DNA of 18,722 nucleotides, taken from SVTX01 sp045588675. GTDB lineage: Bacteria; Bacillota; Clostridia; Oscillospirales; CAG-272. Each line of letters begins with the position of its first letter. Within the stretch, counting starts at the first letter, position 1. The position numbers were made by a program, and so were the translations under genes. A model generated the notes under the pieces. That model saw only the letters and a program-made list of their open reading frames with translations, was not told the origin of the DNA and made no database searches. Location: the NCBI GenBank assembly GCA_045588675.1, contig JAZNER010000012.1, positions 1-18,722 of the forward strand, given 5' to 3'. Of this stretch, positions 1-6,620 are shown one piece after another.

Positions 1-735
1 GAAATTTCGCGTGCGGTGGCAGAGGCTCAGGGAAAGCTCATTATCGCCAAGCGATTCCCGCGTGATGAAGTCAAAGCCTATGCAAAAGCAATGGAAGCGT
101 GTCAAAGACCTACAATGGCGGAAAAAGCATTCTATTCGTTCCCTAGAGGCGGTCAGACGGTCGAAGGACCGACAATCCGATTCGCTGAAGAATTGGCGCG
201 TTGCTGGGGCAATATCGACTACGGCATCAAGGAGCTTTCGCAAGATGAAGGCAAAAGTGAGATGCAGGCTTATGCATGGGATCTCGAAACAAATGCCCAA
301 TCTGTTCAGAATTTCACAAGCCCGCATCAGCGCGAACAGGGAAAGAAGATGGTTACATTGACCAGTCAACGCGATATTTACGAAAACAACGCAAATATGG
401 CAACGCGCCGACTACGTTCTCGCATTCTTGCGATTCTGCCTTCTTGGTTCGTGGAAGATGCCATTTCGGAATGCAAGAAAACGCTTGCAGGAAAGAATGA
501 TACCCCGATTGTTGACCGTGTCAAAAAGATGGTGGTGCAGTTTGCCAAGCTCGGAGTAACGCAGGAACAGATCGAAAGCAGATTGAAGCGCAAAATCGAC
601 ACGATGAACGCTGATGATTTTGTCGAATACATCGGAATTTACAACGCCATCAAGCAGGGCGAAAGCAAGATTTCAGAATGGTTTGAGTCGGAAAAAGTGG
701 CATCTGATTTGACGGATGCGTTGAAAGGAGAATAA
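1..735 (+). CDS. Conserved phage protein, probable recombination/annealing function (5' partial)
   Basis: The reading frame is open to base 1 and begins with E-I-S-R-A before any start codon, so the gene is cut by the window edge; the GTG at 16 is probably internal. The visible 245 residues contain blocks I recall from a widespread phage family: KRFPRDEVKAY, ACQRPTMAEKAFYSFPRGG, GPTIRFAEELARCWGNI, and a basic helix ATRRLRSRILAILPSW. The last part is a charged helical segment. I know no proven biochemical activity for this family. Its place directly before SSB and an ERCC4 nuclease is where phages carry a single-strand annealing protein, so a recombinase or DNA-binding role is inferred. It stops 3 bases before ssb, after a GGAG that also serves that gene, so the two are probably translationally coupled. 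Confidence 0.75.
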   Translation, partial: EISRAVAEAQGKLIIAKRFPRDEVKAYAKAMEACQRPTMAEKAFYSFPRGGQTVEGPTIRFAEELARCWGNIDYGIKELSQDEGKSEMQAYAWDLETNAQSVQNFTSPHQREQGKKMVTLTSQRDIYENNANMATRRLRSRILAILPSWFVEDAISECKKTLAGKNDTPIVDRVKKMVVQFAKLGVTQEQIESRLKRKIDTMNADDFVEYIGIYNAIKQGESKISEWFESEKVASDLTDALKGE

Positions 736-738
736 AAA

Positions 739-1146
739 ATGTATAATCACATTGTAATACACGGTCGTTTGACTGCCGAACCGGAATTAAAACAGACGCC
801 GAGCGGGGTTTCTGTTTGCACAATCAACGTTGCTGTTGACCGTTCGCACAAGAACGGAGAAGATAAACAAGCTGATTTTTTCACAGTCATTTGTTGGCGT
901 AGCCTTGCAGATATGGTCGGAAAGCATTTCAAAAAAGGTAAAGAAATTATCGTCAGCGGTGAGATGCAAAGCCGAAAATGGAAGGATAAAGACGGAAACA
1001 ACCGCATTTCGTGGGAATTGATGGCTAACAGCGTTGATTTCTGCGGCAGCAAATCGGATTCCAACGTTTCTGATCTTGCACCTGCCTCTCCTGCCGTACA
1101 GCCGAAGATGGAAGAACTTGATCCTGATGATGATCTTCCGTTCTGA
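739..1146 (+). CDS. ssb: Single-stranded DNA-binding protein
   Basis: This 135-residue protein coats single-stranded DNA during phage replication and recombination and recruits partner enzymes through its tail. It starts with the SSB opening MYNHIVIHGRLTAEPELKQTP, continues through the OB-fold (DFFTVICWRSLADMV, then KKGKEIIVSGEMQSRKW) to about residue 105, has a short Pro/Ala-rich linker, and ends in the acidic tip DPDDDLPF (128-135), the hallmark docking motif. The length fits phage SSBs. The ATG follows AAAGGAGAATAAAAA. It lies between the recombination-type gene and the ERCC4 nuclease and was probably transcribed with them. Confidence 0.96.
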   Translation: MYNHIVIHGRLTAEPELKQTPSGVSVCTINVAVDRSHKNGEDKQADFFTVICWRSLADMVGKHFKKGKEIIVSGEMQSRKWKDKDGNNRISWELMANSVDFCGSKSDSNVSDLAPASPAVQPKMEELDPDDDLPF

Positions 1147-1151
1147 TCGTT

Positions 1152-1622
1152 ATGGCGAAAATAATCATAGACAGCCGTGAAAAGAAGTGCGACCACATCA
1201 AGGCATATTTTGATAAACACGGAATTGAGTATGAAATAAAGAAACTGGATGTGGGCGATTATCAAATAGAAGGCAATTCGCAAATATCGATAGACAGAAA
1301 GCAGAATTTGTCCGAAATCTCAAAAAATTTGATGAACGCCAAAGACCATAGCCGTTTTTGGAAAGAGGTGCGCAGGTCAAGAGAACAAGGTGTAAAGCTT
1401 TTTGTTCTGATCGAGCACGGCGGTCAAATCAAATCCATTGAAGATGTCGCACGGTGGAACGATAAATACAGTGGTGTGAGCGGTCGAAGGTTGGCTGATG
1501 AGATATACCGTGTTCACATTGCTTATGGGGTGGAGTTCCTTTTTTGCGACAAGAGAAGCACAGGGCGGAGAATCATTGAATTATTGGAGGCGAAAAATGA
1601 ACAAAATCGAATTGTATCATGA
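1152..1622 (+). CDS. ERCC4-domain nuclease
   Basis: A 156-residue stand-alone ERCC4/XPF-type nuclease domain, a family that cuts branched or flap DNA. The first strand reads KIIIDSREK (D7), followed by LDVGDYQ (32-38) and ISIDRKQNLSEI (45-56), where IDRK replaces the usual V/I-ERK catalytic motif; D36 and D48-R49-K50 are the expected metal-site residues. The second half (RFWKEVRRSREQG, KLFVLIEHGG) matches the rest of the fold. It has no helicase or HhH partner domain, as is usual for phage versions. It starts 5 bases after ssb with no strong ribosome site and its end overlaps the methyltransferase by 26 bases. A role in processing replication or recombination intermediates is inferred from context. 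Confidence 0.85.
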   Translation: MAKIIIDSREKKCDHIKAYFDKHGIEYEIKKLDVGDYQIEGNSQISIDRKQNLSEISKNLMNAKDHSRFWKEVRRSREQGVKLFVLIEHGGQIKSIEDVARWNDKYSGVSGRRLADEIYRVHIAYGVEFLFCDKRSTGRRIIELLEAKNEQNRIVS

Positions 1623-2385
1623 CAATTTTCAAAATTATAAACGGTACGGAATTCCAAGAGCGCAATTGGTTATTGCTGATATCCCTTATAATGTAGGCGA
1701 AAAAGCATACGGATCAAATCCGATGTGGTATGTCGGAGGTGATAACAAAAACGGTGAAAGTAAACACGCGAAATCGGCGTTTTTCAACGGCGATGGAGAT
1801 TTCAATCTGAATGAGTATTTCCATTTTTGCAGTAAATTATTGAAAAAAGAACCGAAAGAGCGCGGTAAAGCGCCGTGCATGATTATCTTTTGCGCGTTTG
1901 AACAAATGCCAATGCTGATCGAAATAGCAAAGAAGCACGGATATATGCATTACATCCCGTTGATATTCTGCAAGAATTATTCAGCGCAGGTTTTGAAAGC
2001 AAATATGCGCGTTTGCGGCGCGACGGAATACGCCTTGCTGTTCTATCGTGACAAGTTGCCAAAATTCAACAACGGGCGCAAATACGACGAGGACGGCAAA
2101 GTAATTCGCGGGACGGGTAAAATGATCTTCAATTGGTTTCCGTGGGAGCGAGACGGCAAGGACATACCGAAAATTCATCCCACGCAAAAGCCCGTCAATG
2201 TATTGAAGCGTTTAATCGAGATTTTCACTGATGAAAATGATGTAATCATTGACCCTTGCGCAGGAAGTGGGAGCACCTTGCAAGCCGCTTATGAACTCGG
2301 TCGAAAGGCTTACGGATTCGAGGTCAGCACGAAATTCTATAAATCGGCAATGGAAAAGATGCCGTGTTTCAAAAACAATGAATAA
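1597..2385 (+). CDS. DNA methyltransferase (beta-class N6-adenine / N4-cytosine type)
   Basis: A 262-residue SAM-dependent DNA methyltransferase of the permuted type: the catalytic motif IV comes first (VIADIPYN, D28-Y31, a DIPY form of the usual DPPY), then HPTQKP (194-199), then the SAM-binding motif IIDPCAGSGST (about 217-227) and GRKAYGFEV. This order is typical of beta-class N6-adenine or N4-cytosine enzymes. The ATG at 1597 has TTGGAGG seven bases upstream, which decides against the longer frame opening at 1498. It has no restriction partner nearby, so it is a solitary phage enzyme, probably protecting phage DNA from host restriction or modulating replication. It overlaps the genes on both sides (26 bp and 8 bp). 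Confidence 0.9.
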   Translation: MNKIELYHDNFQNYKRYGIPRAQLVIADIPYNVGEKAYGSNPMWYVGGDNKNGESKHAKSAFFNGDGDFNLNEYFHFCSKLLKKEPKERGKAPCMIIFCAFEQMPMLIEIAKKHGYMHYIPLIFCKNYSAQVLKANMRVCGATEYALLFYRDKLPKFNNGRKYDEDGKVIRGTGKMIFNWFPWERDGKDIPKIHPTQKPVNVLKRLIEIFTDENDVIIDPCAGSGSTLQAAYELGRKAYGFEVSTKFYKSAMEKMPCFKNNE

Positions 2386-2944
2386 CTCTTATTTTGCAAA
2401 TCAAATCAAAACACGTGTTAAAATGCCCGAAATTCTGCTCAGGTACGGATTTGATGTTGACCGCAATAAGAGGGTGCGGTGCCCTTTTCATAATGGCACA
2501 GACCGAAATTGCGGCTTCAAGGACGATTATATCCATTGTTTCGTTTGTGGTGAAAGCGCAGATCAAATCGGATTCGTTCAAAAATACTTTTCTTTGACCT
2601 TTTCCGATGCTGTTTCAAAAATAAACGATGATTTCTGTCTCGGTTTGCCAATCGGTGAACGGATAGACAAGAGGCGTCAAACCGACATGGCAAAACAAGC
2701 GTTTTTGCAAAAGCAAGAGCAGAAGAAAAGAGAACAAGAACGCGAAAGCCTTTTGAAGAAATGGGCAGACCTGCACGGAGAATTTATTCGGATGGAAAGA
2801 AACAAAAAAGATTATGAACCGAAAAATTCAGATGAAGAACCGCATCCGCTTTTCGTTGAGGCGTGCGCTAAACTTGATCGAGTTAAATATCTTATACAAT
2901 GCGCGGAGGAAGAATTAAACGAACATGAAAAAAGATATGGTTGA
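2378..2944 (+). CDS. CHC2 zinc-finger primase-like protein
   Basis: This 188-residue protein carries a DnaG-type CHC2 zinc-binding domain: C35-x2-H38 in RCPFH and C54-x2-C57 in IHCFVC, with the typical preceding segment MPEILLRYGFDVDRN and following GESADQIGFVQ. The second half (from about residue 100) is a lysine/glutamate-rich helix, probably coiled coil. There is no TOPRIM catalytic domain, so it cannot be a complete primase alone; it probably delivers template recognition to the DUF927 helicase encoded next. The ATG at 2378 lies inside the end of the methyltransferase gene (8 bp overlap) and its stop overlaps the next gene by 20 bp, suggesting coupled translation. Confidence 0.85.
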   Translation: MNNSYFANQIKTRVKMPEILLRYGFDVDRNKRVRCPFHNGTDRNCGFKDDYIHCFVCGESADQIGFVQKYFSLTFSDAVSKINDDFCLGLPIGERIDKRRQTDMAKQAFLQKQEQKKREQERESLLKKWADLHGEFIRMERNKKDYEPKNSDEEPHPLFVEACAKLDRVKYLIQCAEEELNEHEKRYG

Positions 2945-4772
2945 AATGCCATCATTCACGGTCGAAGAATATTATAACACGGAAAGACCGTATGAATGGC
3001 TATATCAATATAAAGACAACAAATTCCTGCTCCGTCAGCTTTGCGAGAGGATGAAAGAACAGGCTGGATCGTTGGGCGTTCGTGCATTCATGGCATTATG
3101 GAACGCATACTGCGAGGCGCAGGCACAAAAACAGGGAATGCGATTGGAAAATGCCACTAATTTTGAAAATCAAGAAATCGAACTGTTTAGTGGTGAATAT
3201 GTTTGTGATGATTACGGTGTTATGATTCACGACAAATACGGCTATGAGCAGATCGTGTGCCGTCATCCGATTCTTCCGGTTCAACGATTGGTGAACATCG
3301 ACACGGGAGAAGAACGGCTAAAAATCGCCTACAAAAAGGGCAGGGCGTGGCGTTCCCTGATCGCAGAAAAAACAACGGTGGCATCAAGCAATGGAATTTT
3401 ACAACTCGCGGCAAACGGCGTTCTTGTAACTTCTGAAAACGCAAAAAGCCTTTCCAAATACCTTTTTGAGATCGAGGATTTGAATTATGAAATCATTCCG
3501 GAACAAAAGTCTGTCAGCCGTTTGGGATGGGTTGGAGAGGGATTTTCGCCGTATGTTGAAGAATTGGAATTTGATGGCGAGAACAATTTCAGACAAATCT
3601 TCCAATCAGTTAAATCAAATGGAGATCGTGAAAAGTGGCTCGATGCCATGAGGAAATTGAGAGCGGAAAAGACAGTTGGCAGAATTGCCCTTGCCGCGTC
3701 GTTTGCAAGTGTTATATTAGAGCCTTGCGGTCTTTTACCATTTTTTCTGCATTGCTGGGGTTCTTCGGGCGGCGGTAAGACCGTTCTTTTGATGATCGCC
3801 GCATCGGTGTGGGCTTGCCCGAAAATGGGCGAATATATAACCACATTCAACAGTACGCTTGTAGGTCAAGAAATGATGGCTTCCTTCCTCAATTCGCTCC
3901 CGATGTGCATTGACGAATTGCAGATTCAATCTTCTGCGGGAGTTAAAGATTTTGACAAGATCATTTATCAGTTGACCGAGGGTGTAGGAAGAACGAGAGG
4001 AGCAAAACAAGGCGGGTTGCAAAAGACCAACACTTGGCGTAACTGCTTCATCACAAACGGGGAACACCCGATAAGCAATTCAAACAGTGGCGGCGGAGCG
4101 GTTAACCGTGTTATTGAATTTGAATGTACTGAAAAGGTGTATTCTGATTTGATCGGTATTTGTGCCGTGATCGGCGAAAACTACGGATTTGTAGGGCGAG
4201 AGTTCGTTGAATTGTTGCAACAGGACGGATTAATTGATGGATTGAACACCGTTCAAAAATATTATTTTCGGGAACTGCTTAAACATGGCGGAACGGACAA
4301 GCAGGCGGCATCGGCTTCCGCTATATTGGCGGCTGACTATTTCGCAACAGAATACATATTCAAAGACGGAAACAATTTGACCGTTGAAGATATGGCAAAG
4401 ATCATGACGAAGAAAGAAGATGTCGATGTCAATGCTCGCGCGATGGAATACATCTTGGAATTGGTTGCACGGAATCCGAACAAATTCACAACCAATGGAT
4501 ATGGCGACTATCAAGGAGAGGTATGGGGAAAGATCGACACGGAACACATATACATTATAAAATCCGTTTTCGACCGCGAAATGAGCCTTGCAGGCTTCAA
4601 TTCAACAGCGTTCCTATCTTACGCCAAGCGCGCAGGAATGCTTCTCTGTGACCACGAAAAACGCACGAAAAAGGCGCGCATTACAAATTCGCCTACGAAT
4701 TGCGTTTGTATTGTCAAAAACCAATCACCGAATTTCGTTGAATTGTCCGCTGACGAGCCGTTCCCGTTTTGA
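2925..4772 (+). CDS. DUF927 replicative helicase/primase-associated ATPase
   Basis: A 615-residue protein of the DUF927 phage family. The C-terminal half is a P-loop ATPase: Walker A GSSGGGKT (279-286), Walker B PMCIDE (326-331), a sensor-like stretch NCFITNGE (about 373-380) and a possible arginine finger in GAVNRVIEFE (R395). The N-terminal 250 residues contain the DUF927 segment around GWVGEGFSPY. By family and position after the CHC2 protein it should be the phage replicative helicase, perhaps with a primase role. The first ATG (2925) is preceded at a distance of about 14 bases by GCGGAGGAAG; ATGs at 2937 and 2946 are alternatives. It is followed at once by the repeat-rich non-coding region, which fits a role at an origin. 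Confidence 0.88.
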   Translation: MKKDMVEMPSFTVEEYYNTERPYEWLYQYKDNKFLLRQLCERMKEQAGSLGVRAFMALWNAYCEAQAQKQGMRLENATNFENQEIELFSGEYVCDDYGVMIHDKYGYEQIVCRHPILPVQRLVNIDTGEERLKIAYKKGRAWRSLIAEKTTVASSNGILQLAANGVLVTSENAKSLSKYLFEIEDLNYEIIPEQKSVSRLGWVGEGFSPYVEELEFDGENNFRQIFQSVKSNGDREKWLDAMRKLRAEKTVGRIALAASFASVILEPCGLLPFFLHCWGSSGGGKTVLLMIAASVWACPKMGEYITTFNSTLVGQEMMASFLNSLPMCIDELQIQSSAGVKDFDKIIYQLTEGVGRTRGAKQGGLQKTNTWRNCFITNGEHPISNSNSGGGAVNRVIEFECTEKVYSDLIGICAVIGENYGFVGREFVELLQQDGLIDGLNTVQKYYFRELLKHGGTDKQAASASAILAADYFATEYIFKDGNNLTVEDMAKIMTKKEDVDVNARAMEYILELVARNPNKFTTNGYGDYQGEVWGKIDTEHIYIIKSVFDREMSLAGFNSTAFLSYAKRAGMLLCDHEKRTKKARITNSPTNCVCIVKNQSPNFVELSADEPFPF

Positions 4773-4775
4773 TTG

Positions 4776-4913
4776 CGTTCCCTGTTCCCTGCAGTTCTCT
4801 GCAAATTTGATAACCTTATATACGGGAAGATATATATGTGAAAATAAGGGTATATATGTTTATCGCGTATAGAAAATTATTTTTTAAAGAGAACACAGGG
4901 AAAACAGGGAACG
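4776..4913. repeat. Large inverted repeat of clustered GTTCCCT motifs
   Basis: The left arm (4776-4800) reads as CGTTCCCT, GTTCCCT, then GTTCTCT; the right arm (4888-4913) read on the opposite strand gives CGTTCCCT, TTTCCCT, GTTCTCT in the same order. The arms match apart from small spacing differences, so the order of three motif variants is mirrored around an 87-bp AT-rich centre. Such symmetry suggests two arrays bound by the same protein in opposite orientation rather than a simple hairpin. Confidence 0.7.
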
Positions 4914-4962
4914 AGGTATAAAAAACATAGCGATATCAAGGGTTTTTGCAGTTCCCTATATA

Positions 4963-4989
4963 GTTCCTATTGATTTTTAAAATAGGAAC
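4963..4989. repeat. Perfect 9-bp inverted repeat with GTTCC/GGAAC ends
   Basis: GTTCCTATT (4963-4971) and AATAGGAAC (4981-4989) form a perfect 9-bp stem with a 9-base loop GATTTTTAA. It has few GC pairs and is followed by an A-rich rather than T-rich stretch, so it is unlikely to be a forward terminator. The stem ends carry the same GTTCC core as the nearby repeats, so it is probably a further palindromic binding site of the origin/operator region. Confidence 0.55.
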
Positions 4990-5095
4990 ATAAAATAAAA
5001 TTGTATCAAATATAAACAATAATAATGTTTCCAAAATGTTTTTTTAATTCACTTCAAAAAACAAATCGGGGAACGGATGGAAAAGGAGAACAAAA

Positions 5096-5386
5096 ATGAA
5101 AACAAACGATGTTTTGAGAACGCTTGCCTTGAATAAGGGATTGCAAGTTGTAGCGATTTTGAAAGAGGAGGACGGGGAACGAGTATTCGATGTGAACAAT
5201 GCGTTTGCTAAAGAATTTGCAGTTTATGCTGAACGCGTTTTCTTCGACCGAAAGGAATTCAAAGAAGAATATCTTAAAAACAACGATGATTGGATTTCGA
5301 TGTATCCGATTAAGCAGGTAGAAGACATCCTTGAAAGAGTTGCAGACGAATTCTTTTATAAGCGAGTTGCTTTGTTCATCAAATGA
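5096..5386 (+). CDS. Hypothetical protein, 96 aa
   Basis: I do not recognise this small acidic protein. It has no membrane segment or cysteine motif and looks like a compact helical/strand fold (GLQVVAILKEEDGERVFDVNNAF at the start; helical QVEDILERVADEFFYKRVALF near the end). The ATG is 5 bases after GGAGAACAAAA, a good ribosome site. It is the first gene after the repeat-rich region, so its promoter should lie within that region, although I see no convincing -35/-10 pair. The TGA stop is followed directly by the ribosome site of the next gene, so the two are probably cotranscribed. Confidence 0.7.
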   Translation: MKTNDVLRTLALNKGLQVVAILKEEDGERVFDVNNAFAKEFAVYAERVFFDRKEFKEEYLKNNDDWISMYPIKQVEDILERVADEFFYKRVALFIK

Positions 5387-5401
5387 TTGCGGAGGTGCGC
5401 T

Positions 5402-5842
5402 GTGAATGCGATGATGATTAGCGTTAGCAGGTCGGAATTTAGATTGATTAGCCATGAACGAAAAACCGCAGTTCTTTCGAGACGGAGACCGTCAATGTTT
5501 GAGGTGCCGTTCAAGATGTATTTCTATGAAAAGCTTGGAAATCTAAAGAACATTCAAAAAGTGGGATATACAGAATATAGACACGAAGGAAGGGGGCGTG
5601 TTGTGGGTGAATGCATATGCCATGCCGTGAAATCGGTTGACATGAATCAAATGGATTTTGCTCTTGAAACAGCACTGCAGATAAAAACGAGAGATATATT
5701 CAAATTGTTGGATGGAGAAAATGGATATGTGTTCTTCTTTGGTTCTATCAAGGAATACAAAAATCCCCTTGCGCTTGAAGAATATGAGAAAGAAATCGCC
5801 CCATCAAAATGGTACAGAGTGAAGGACAAAGGAAAATTATGA
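5402..5842 (+). CDS. ASCH/PUA-like phage protein
   Basis: A 146-residue protein resembling phage ASCH-type (PUA-like) RNA- or nucleotide-binding proteins: the N-terminus MMISVSRSEFRLISHERKT corresponds to the usual I-S-V-x-P...I-x-S-G-E-K-T motif, then RRRPS, PFKMYFYE (36-43), and GRGRVVGECICHAV (about 63-76), the strand pair typical of the family. The glycine of GEKT is changed (HERKT). Molecular function is unproven for phage members. The GTG at 5402 follows GGAGG with a 6-base gap, which is much better than the TTG at 5387 or the ATG at 5411. Sits among small early genes of unknown role. Confidence 0.65.
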   Translation: MNAMMISVSRSEFRLISHERKTAVLSRRRPSMFEVPFKMYFYEKLGNLKNIQKVGYTEYRHEGRGRVVGECICHAVKSVDMNQMDFALETALQIKTRDIFKLLDGENGYVFFFGSIKEYKNPLALEEYEKEIAPSKWYRVKDKGKL

Positions 5843-5867
5843 AGCATTGTAGAAAGGCAGGAGGGAA

Positions 5868-6056
5868 ATGATGGGAAAAGATGAATTGAATCCTATCCCG
5901 TTTATTACGGATAAAGAGATTTTTGCTTTGCGTGCGGTTGCCTATGGTTGCAACACAAACAAAAAGATTATTGGAGGTCATTTTTTGGATAGGAAAACAA
6001 ACGAAATGATTGAACGAATGGAAGGAGCAGACCATGAGCAAAGAAAAGCAGATTGA
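5868..6056 (+). CDS. Hypothetical protein, 62 aa
   Basis: An unrecognised small protein (62 residues) with a helical segment around DKEIFALRAVAYGCNTNKKIIGG. The ATG at 5868 is preceded by GGAGGGAA; the second ATG (5871) is one codon later. No motif assigns a function. Its end overlaps the start of the NUMOD1-like gene by 23 bases, suggesting translational coupling. Confidence 0.55.
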   Translation: MMGKDELNPIPFITDKEIFALRAVAYGCNTNKKIIGGHFLDRKTNEMIERMEGADHEQRKAD

Positions 6057-6324
6057 AGAAATGGCGAGGAAAAGAGAGAAATACAGAAAAGCGAGAGAAG
6101 GAAAGGAGATCAATACTTCAAGGGCGATTAAACCCGTTTTGATATTTGATGAAAAGGGCACATTTATTAGAAAAGCGCCTACACAAAAAGCCGCTTCGAT
6201 TATTACTGGCATTTCAGCGACGACCGTTTCAAGGATATGCAATGGAATGCAAGAATCTTGTAATGGATTTTCTTTCCGATATGAACAAGAAATAATAAAA
6301 TCGACCAAACGATATAGATATTGA
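6034..6324 (+). CDS. NUMOD1-like DNA-binding protein (no nuclease domain)
   Basis: A 96-residue protein: a charged helix (residues about 1-30, rich in K/E/R) followed by one NUMOD1-like unit. The latter shows KPVLIFDEKGTFIRKAPTQKAAS, then a helix-turn-helix-like ITGISATTVSRICNG, then GFSFRY, the normal order of that module. NUMOD1 units usually form the DNA-contacting tail of homing endonucleases; here no HNH or GIY-YIG domain is attached, so the protein is either a stand-alone DNA-binding protein or the remnant of an endonuclease. The ATG at 6034 follows AAGGAGCAGACC, better than the ATG at 6010. A consensus promoter overlaps its stop codon. Confidence 0.65.
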   Translation: MSKEKQIEEMARKREKYRKAREGKEINTSRAIKPVLIFDEKGTFIRKAPTQKAASIITGISATTVSRICNGMQESCNGFSFRYEQEIIKSTKRYRY

Positions 6325-6349
6325 CAAACAAATAATTTTATGATATAAT
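6321..6349 (+). promoter_or_regulatory. Consensus sigma-70/sigma-A promoter
   Basis: TTGACA (6321-6326), 17-bp spacer, TATAAT (6344-6349): a perfect match in both hexamers and the optimal spacing. It overlaps the stop codon of the NUMOD1-like gene. Predicted start of transcription is about 6356, which gives a non-coding leader of about 165 bases ending at the tRNA gene. Confidence 0.85.
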
Positions 6350-6355
6350 GAGGAG

Positions 6356-6491
6356 GGAGAAAAGATTCTCTCCTCATTTGTTCATGGTGTACCTCCTTTT
6401 GACGGCTCGGAACGAGAGAAGCCATTCGTCGCGATTTGCGATTTGGCGAATAGACGAGAAGCGCAGTGGATGGCGCGTATTTTGTTCTTTT
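6356..6491 (+). ncRNA. Candidate structured non-coding RNA (or tRNA leader)
   Basis: Between the perfect promoter and the tRNA no gene with a ribosome site is present. The predicted transcript can fold into successive hairpins: GGAGA/TCTCC (6356-6360/6369-6373) at the 5' end; CTCG-gaa-CGAG (6406-6416); ATTCG/CGAAT (6424-6428/6447-6451) enclosing CGC-gattt-GCG (6430-6440); and GCGC/GCGC (6461-6464/6473-6476) followed by the T-rich GTATTTTGTTCTTTT, which could act as a weak terminator. It is noticeably richer in GC than its surroundings. A 37-codon ATG frame (6384-6497) exists but lacks a ribosome site. I do not recognise a known RNA family; it could be just the processed leader of the tRNA. 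Confidence 0.35.
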
Positions 6492-6522
6492 GGGTGAAAT
6501 CAAGACCATTGGCACGATATAT

Positions 6523-6599
6523 GGATCTTTAATTCAGTTGGTTAGAATACCCGGCTCATAACCGGGCGGTCTTGGGTTCAAGTCCCAAAGGATCCACCA
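6523..6599 (+). tRNA. tRNA with CAU anticodon (Met or lysidine-type Ile2)
   Basis: A complete 77-base cloverleaf: acceptor GGATCTT/AGGATCC (one G-U), D-stem ATTC/GAAT with the loop AGTTGGTTA, anticodon stem CCCGG/CCGGG with loop CTCATAA (CAT at 6557-6559), T-stem TTGGG/CCCAA with TTCAAGT, discriminator A, and an encoded CCA (6597-6599). The C1 pairing is normal G-C, so it is not an initiator tRNA. It reads AUG as tRNA-Met, or AUA if the host TilS converts the anticodon C to lysidine; the body resembles Firmicutes tRNA-Ile2 as I remember it, but I cannot settle this. ATA codons are frequent in the downstream structural genes. No other tRNA is visible, so it is a single phage-borne tRNA. Confidence 0.95.
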
Positions 6600-6620
6600 A
6601 TAAAAGAAAAGAGGCATAAT

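Larger units (their letters stand above)
4760..5074 (+). other. Putative replication origin / iteron region
   Basis: From the end of the helicase gene to the next start codon (4773-5095) there is no gene; the DNA is very AT-rich and full of short repeats. Copies of a GTTCCCT-like heptamer (either strand) lie at 4760, 4777, 4784, 4794, 4888, 4897, 4906, 4951, 4963, 4983 and 5068. Two TATATATGT direct repeats sit exactly 20 bp apart (4831-4839 and 4851-4859) between the two repeat clusters and look like an unwinding element. Position directly after the helicase gene, the repeats and the AT-rich core are what one expects of an initiator-bound phage origin. A regulator-binding operator region is the alternative. 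Confidence 0.55.

Noticed and set aside
4963..4989. Terminator after the helicase gene
   Set aside because: The stem is AT-rich and not followed by a T run; its GTTCC ends fit the surrounding repeat set better.
6384..6497. 37-codon frame MVYLLLTARNERSHSSRF...
   Set aside because: No ribosome site before the ATG, and the sequence is better explained by RNA hairpins; kept only as part of the candidate RNA.
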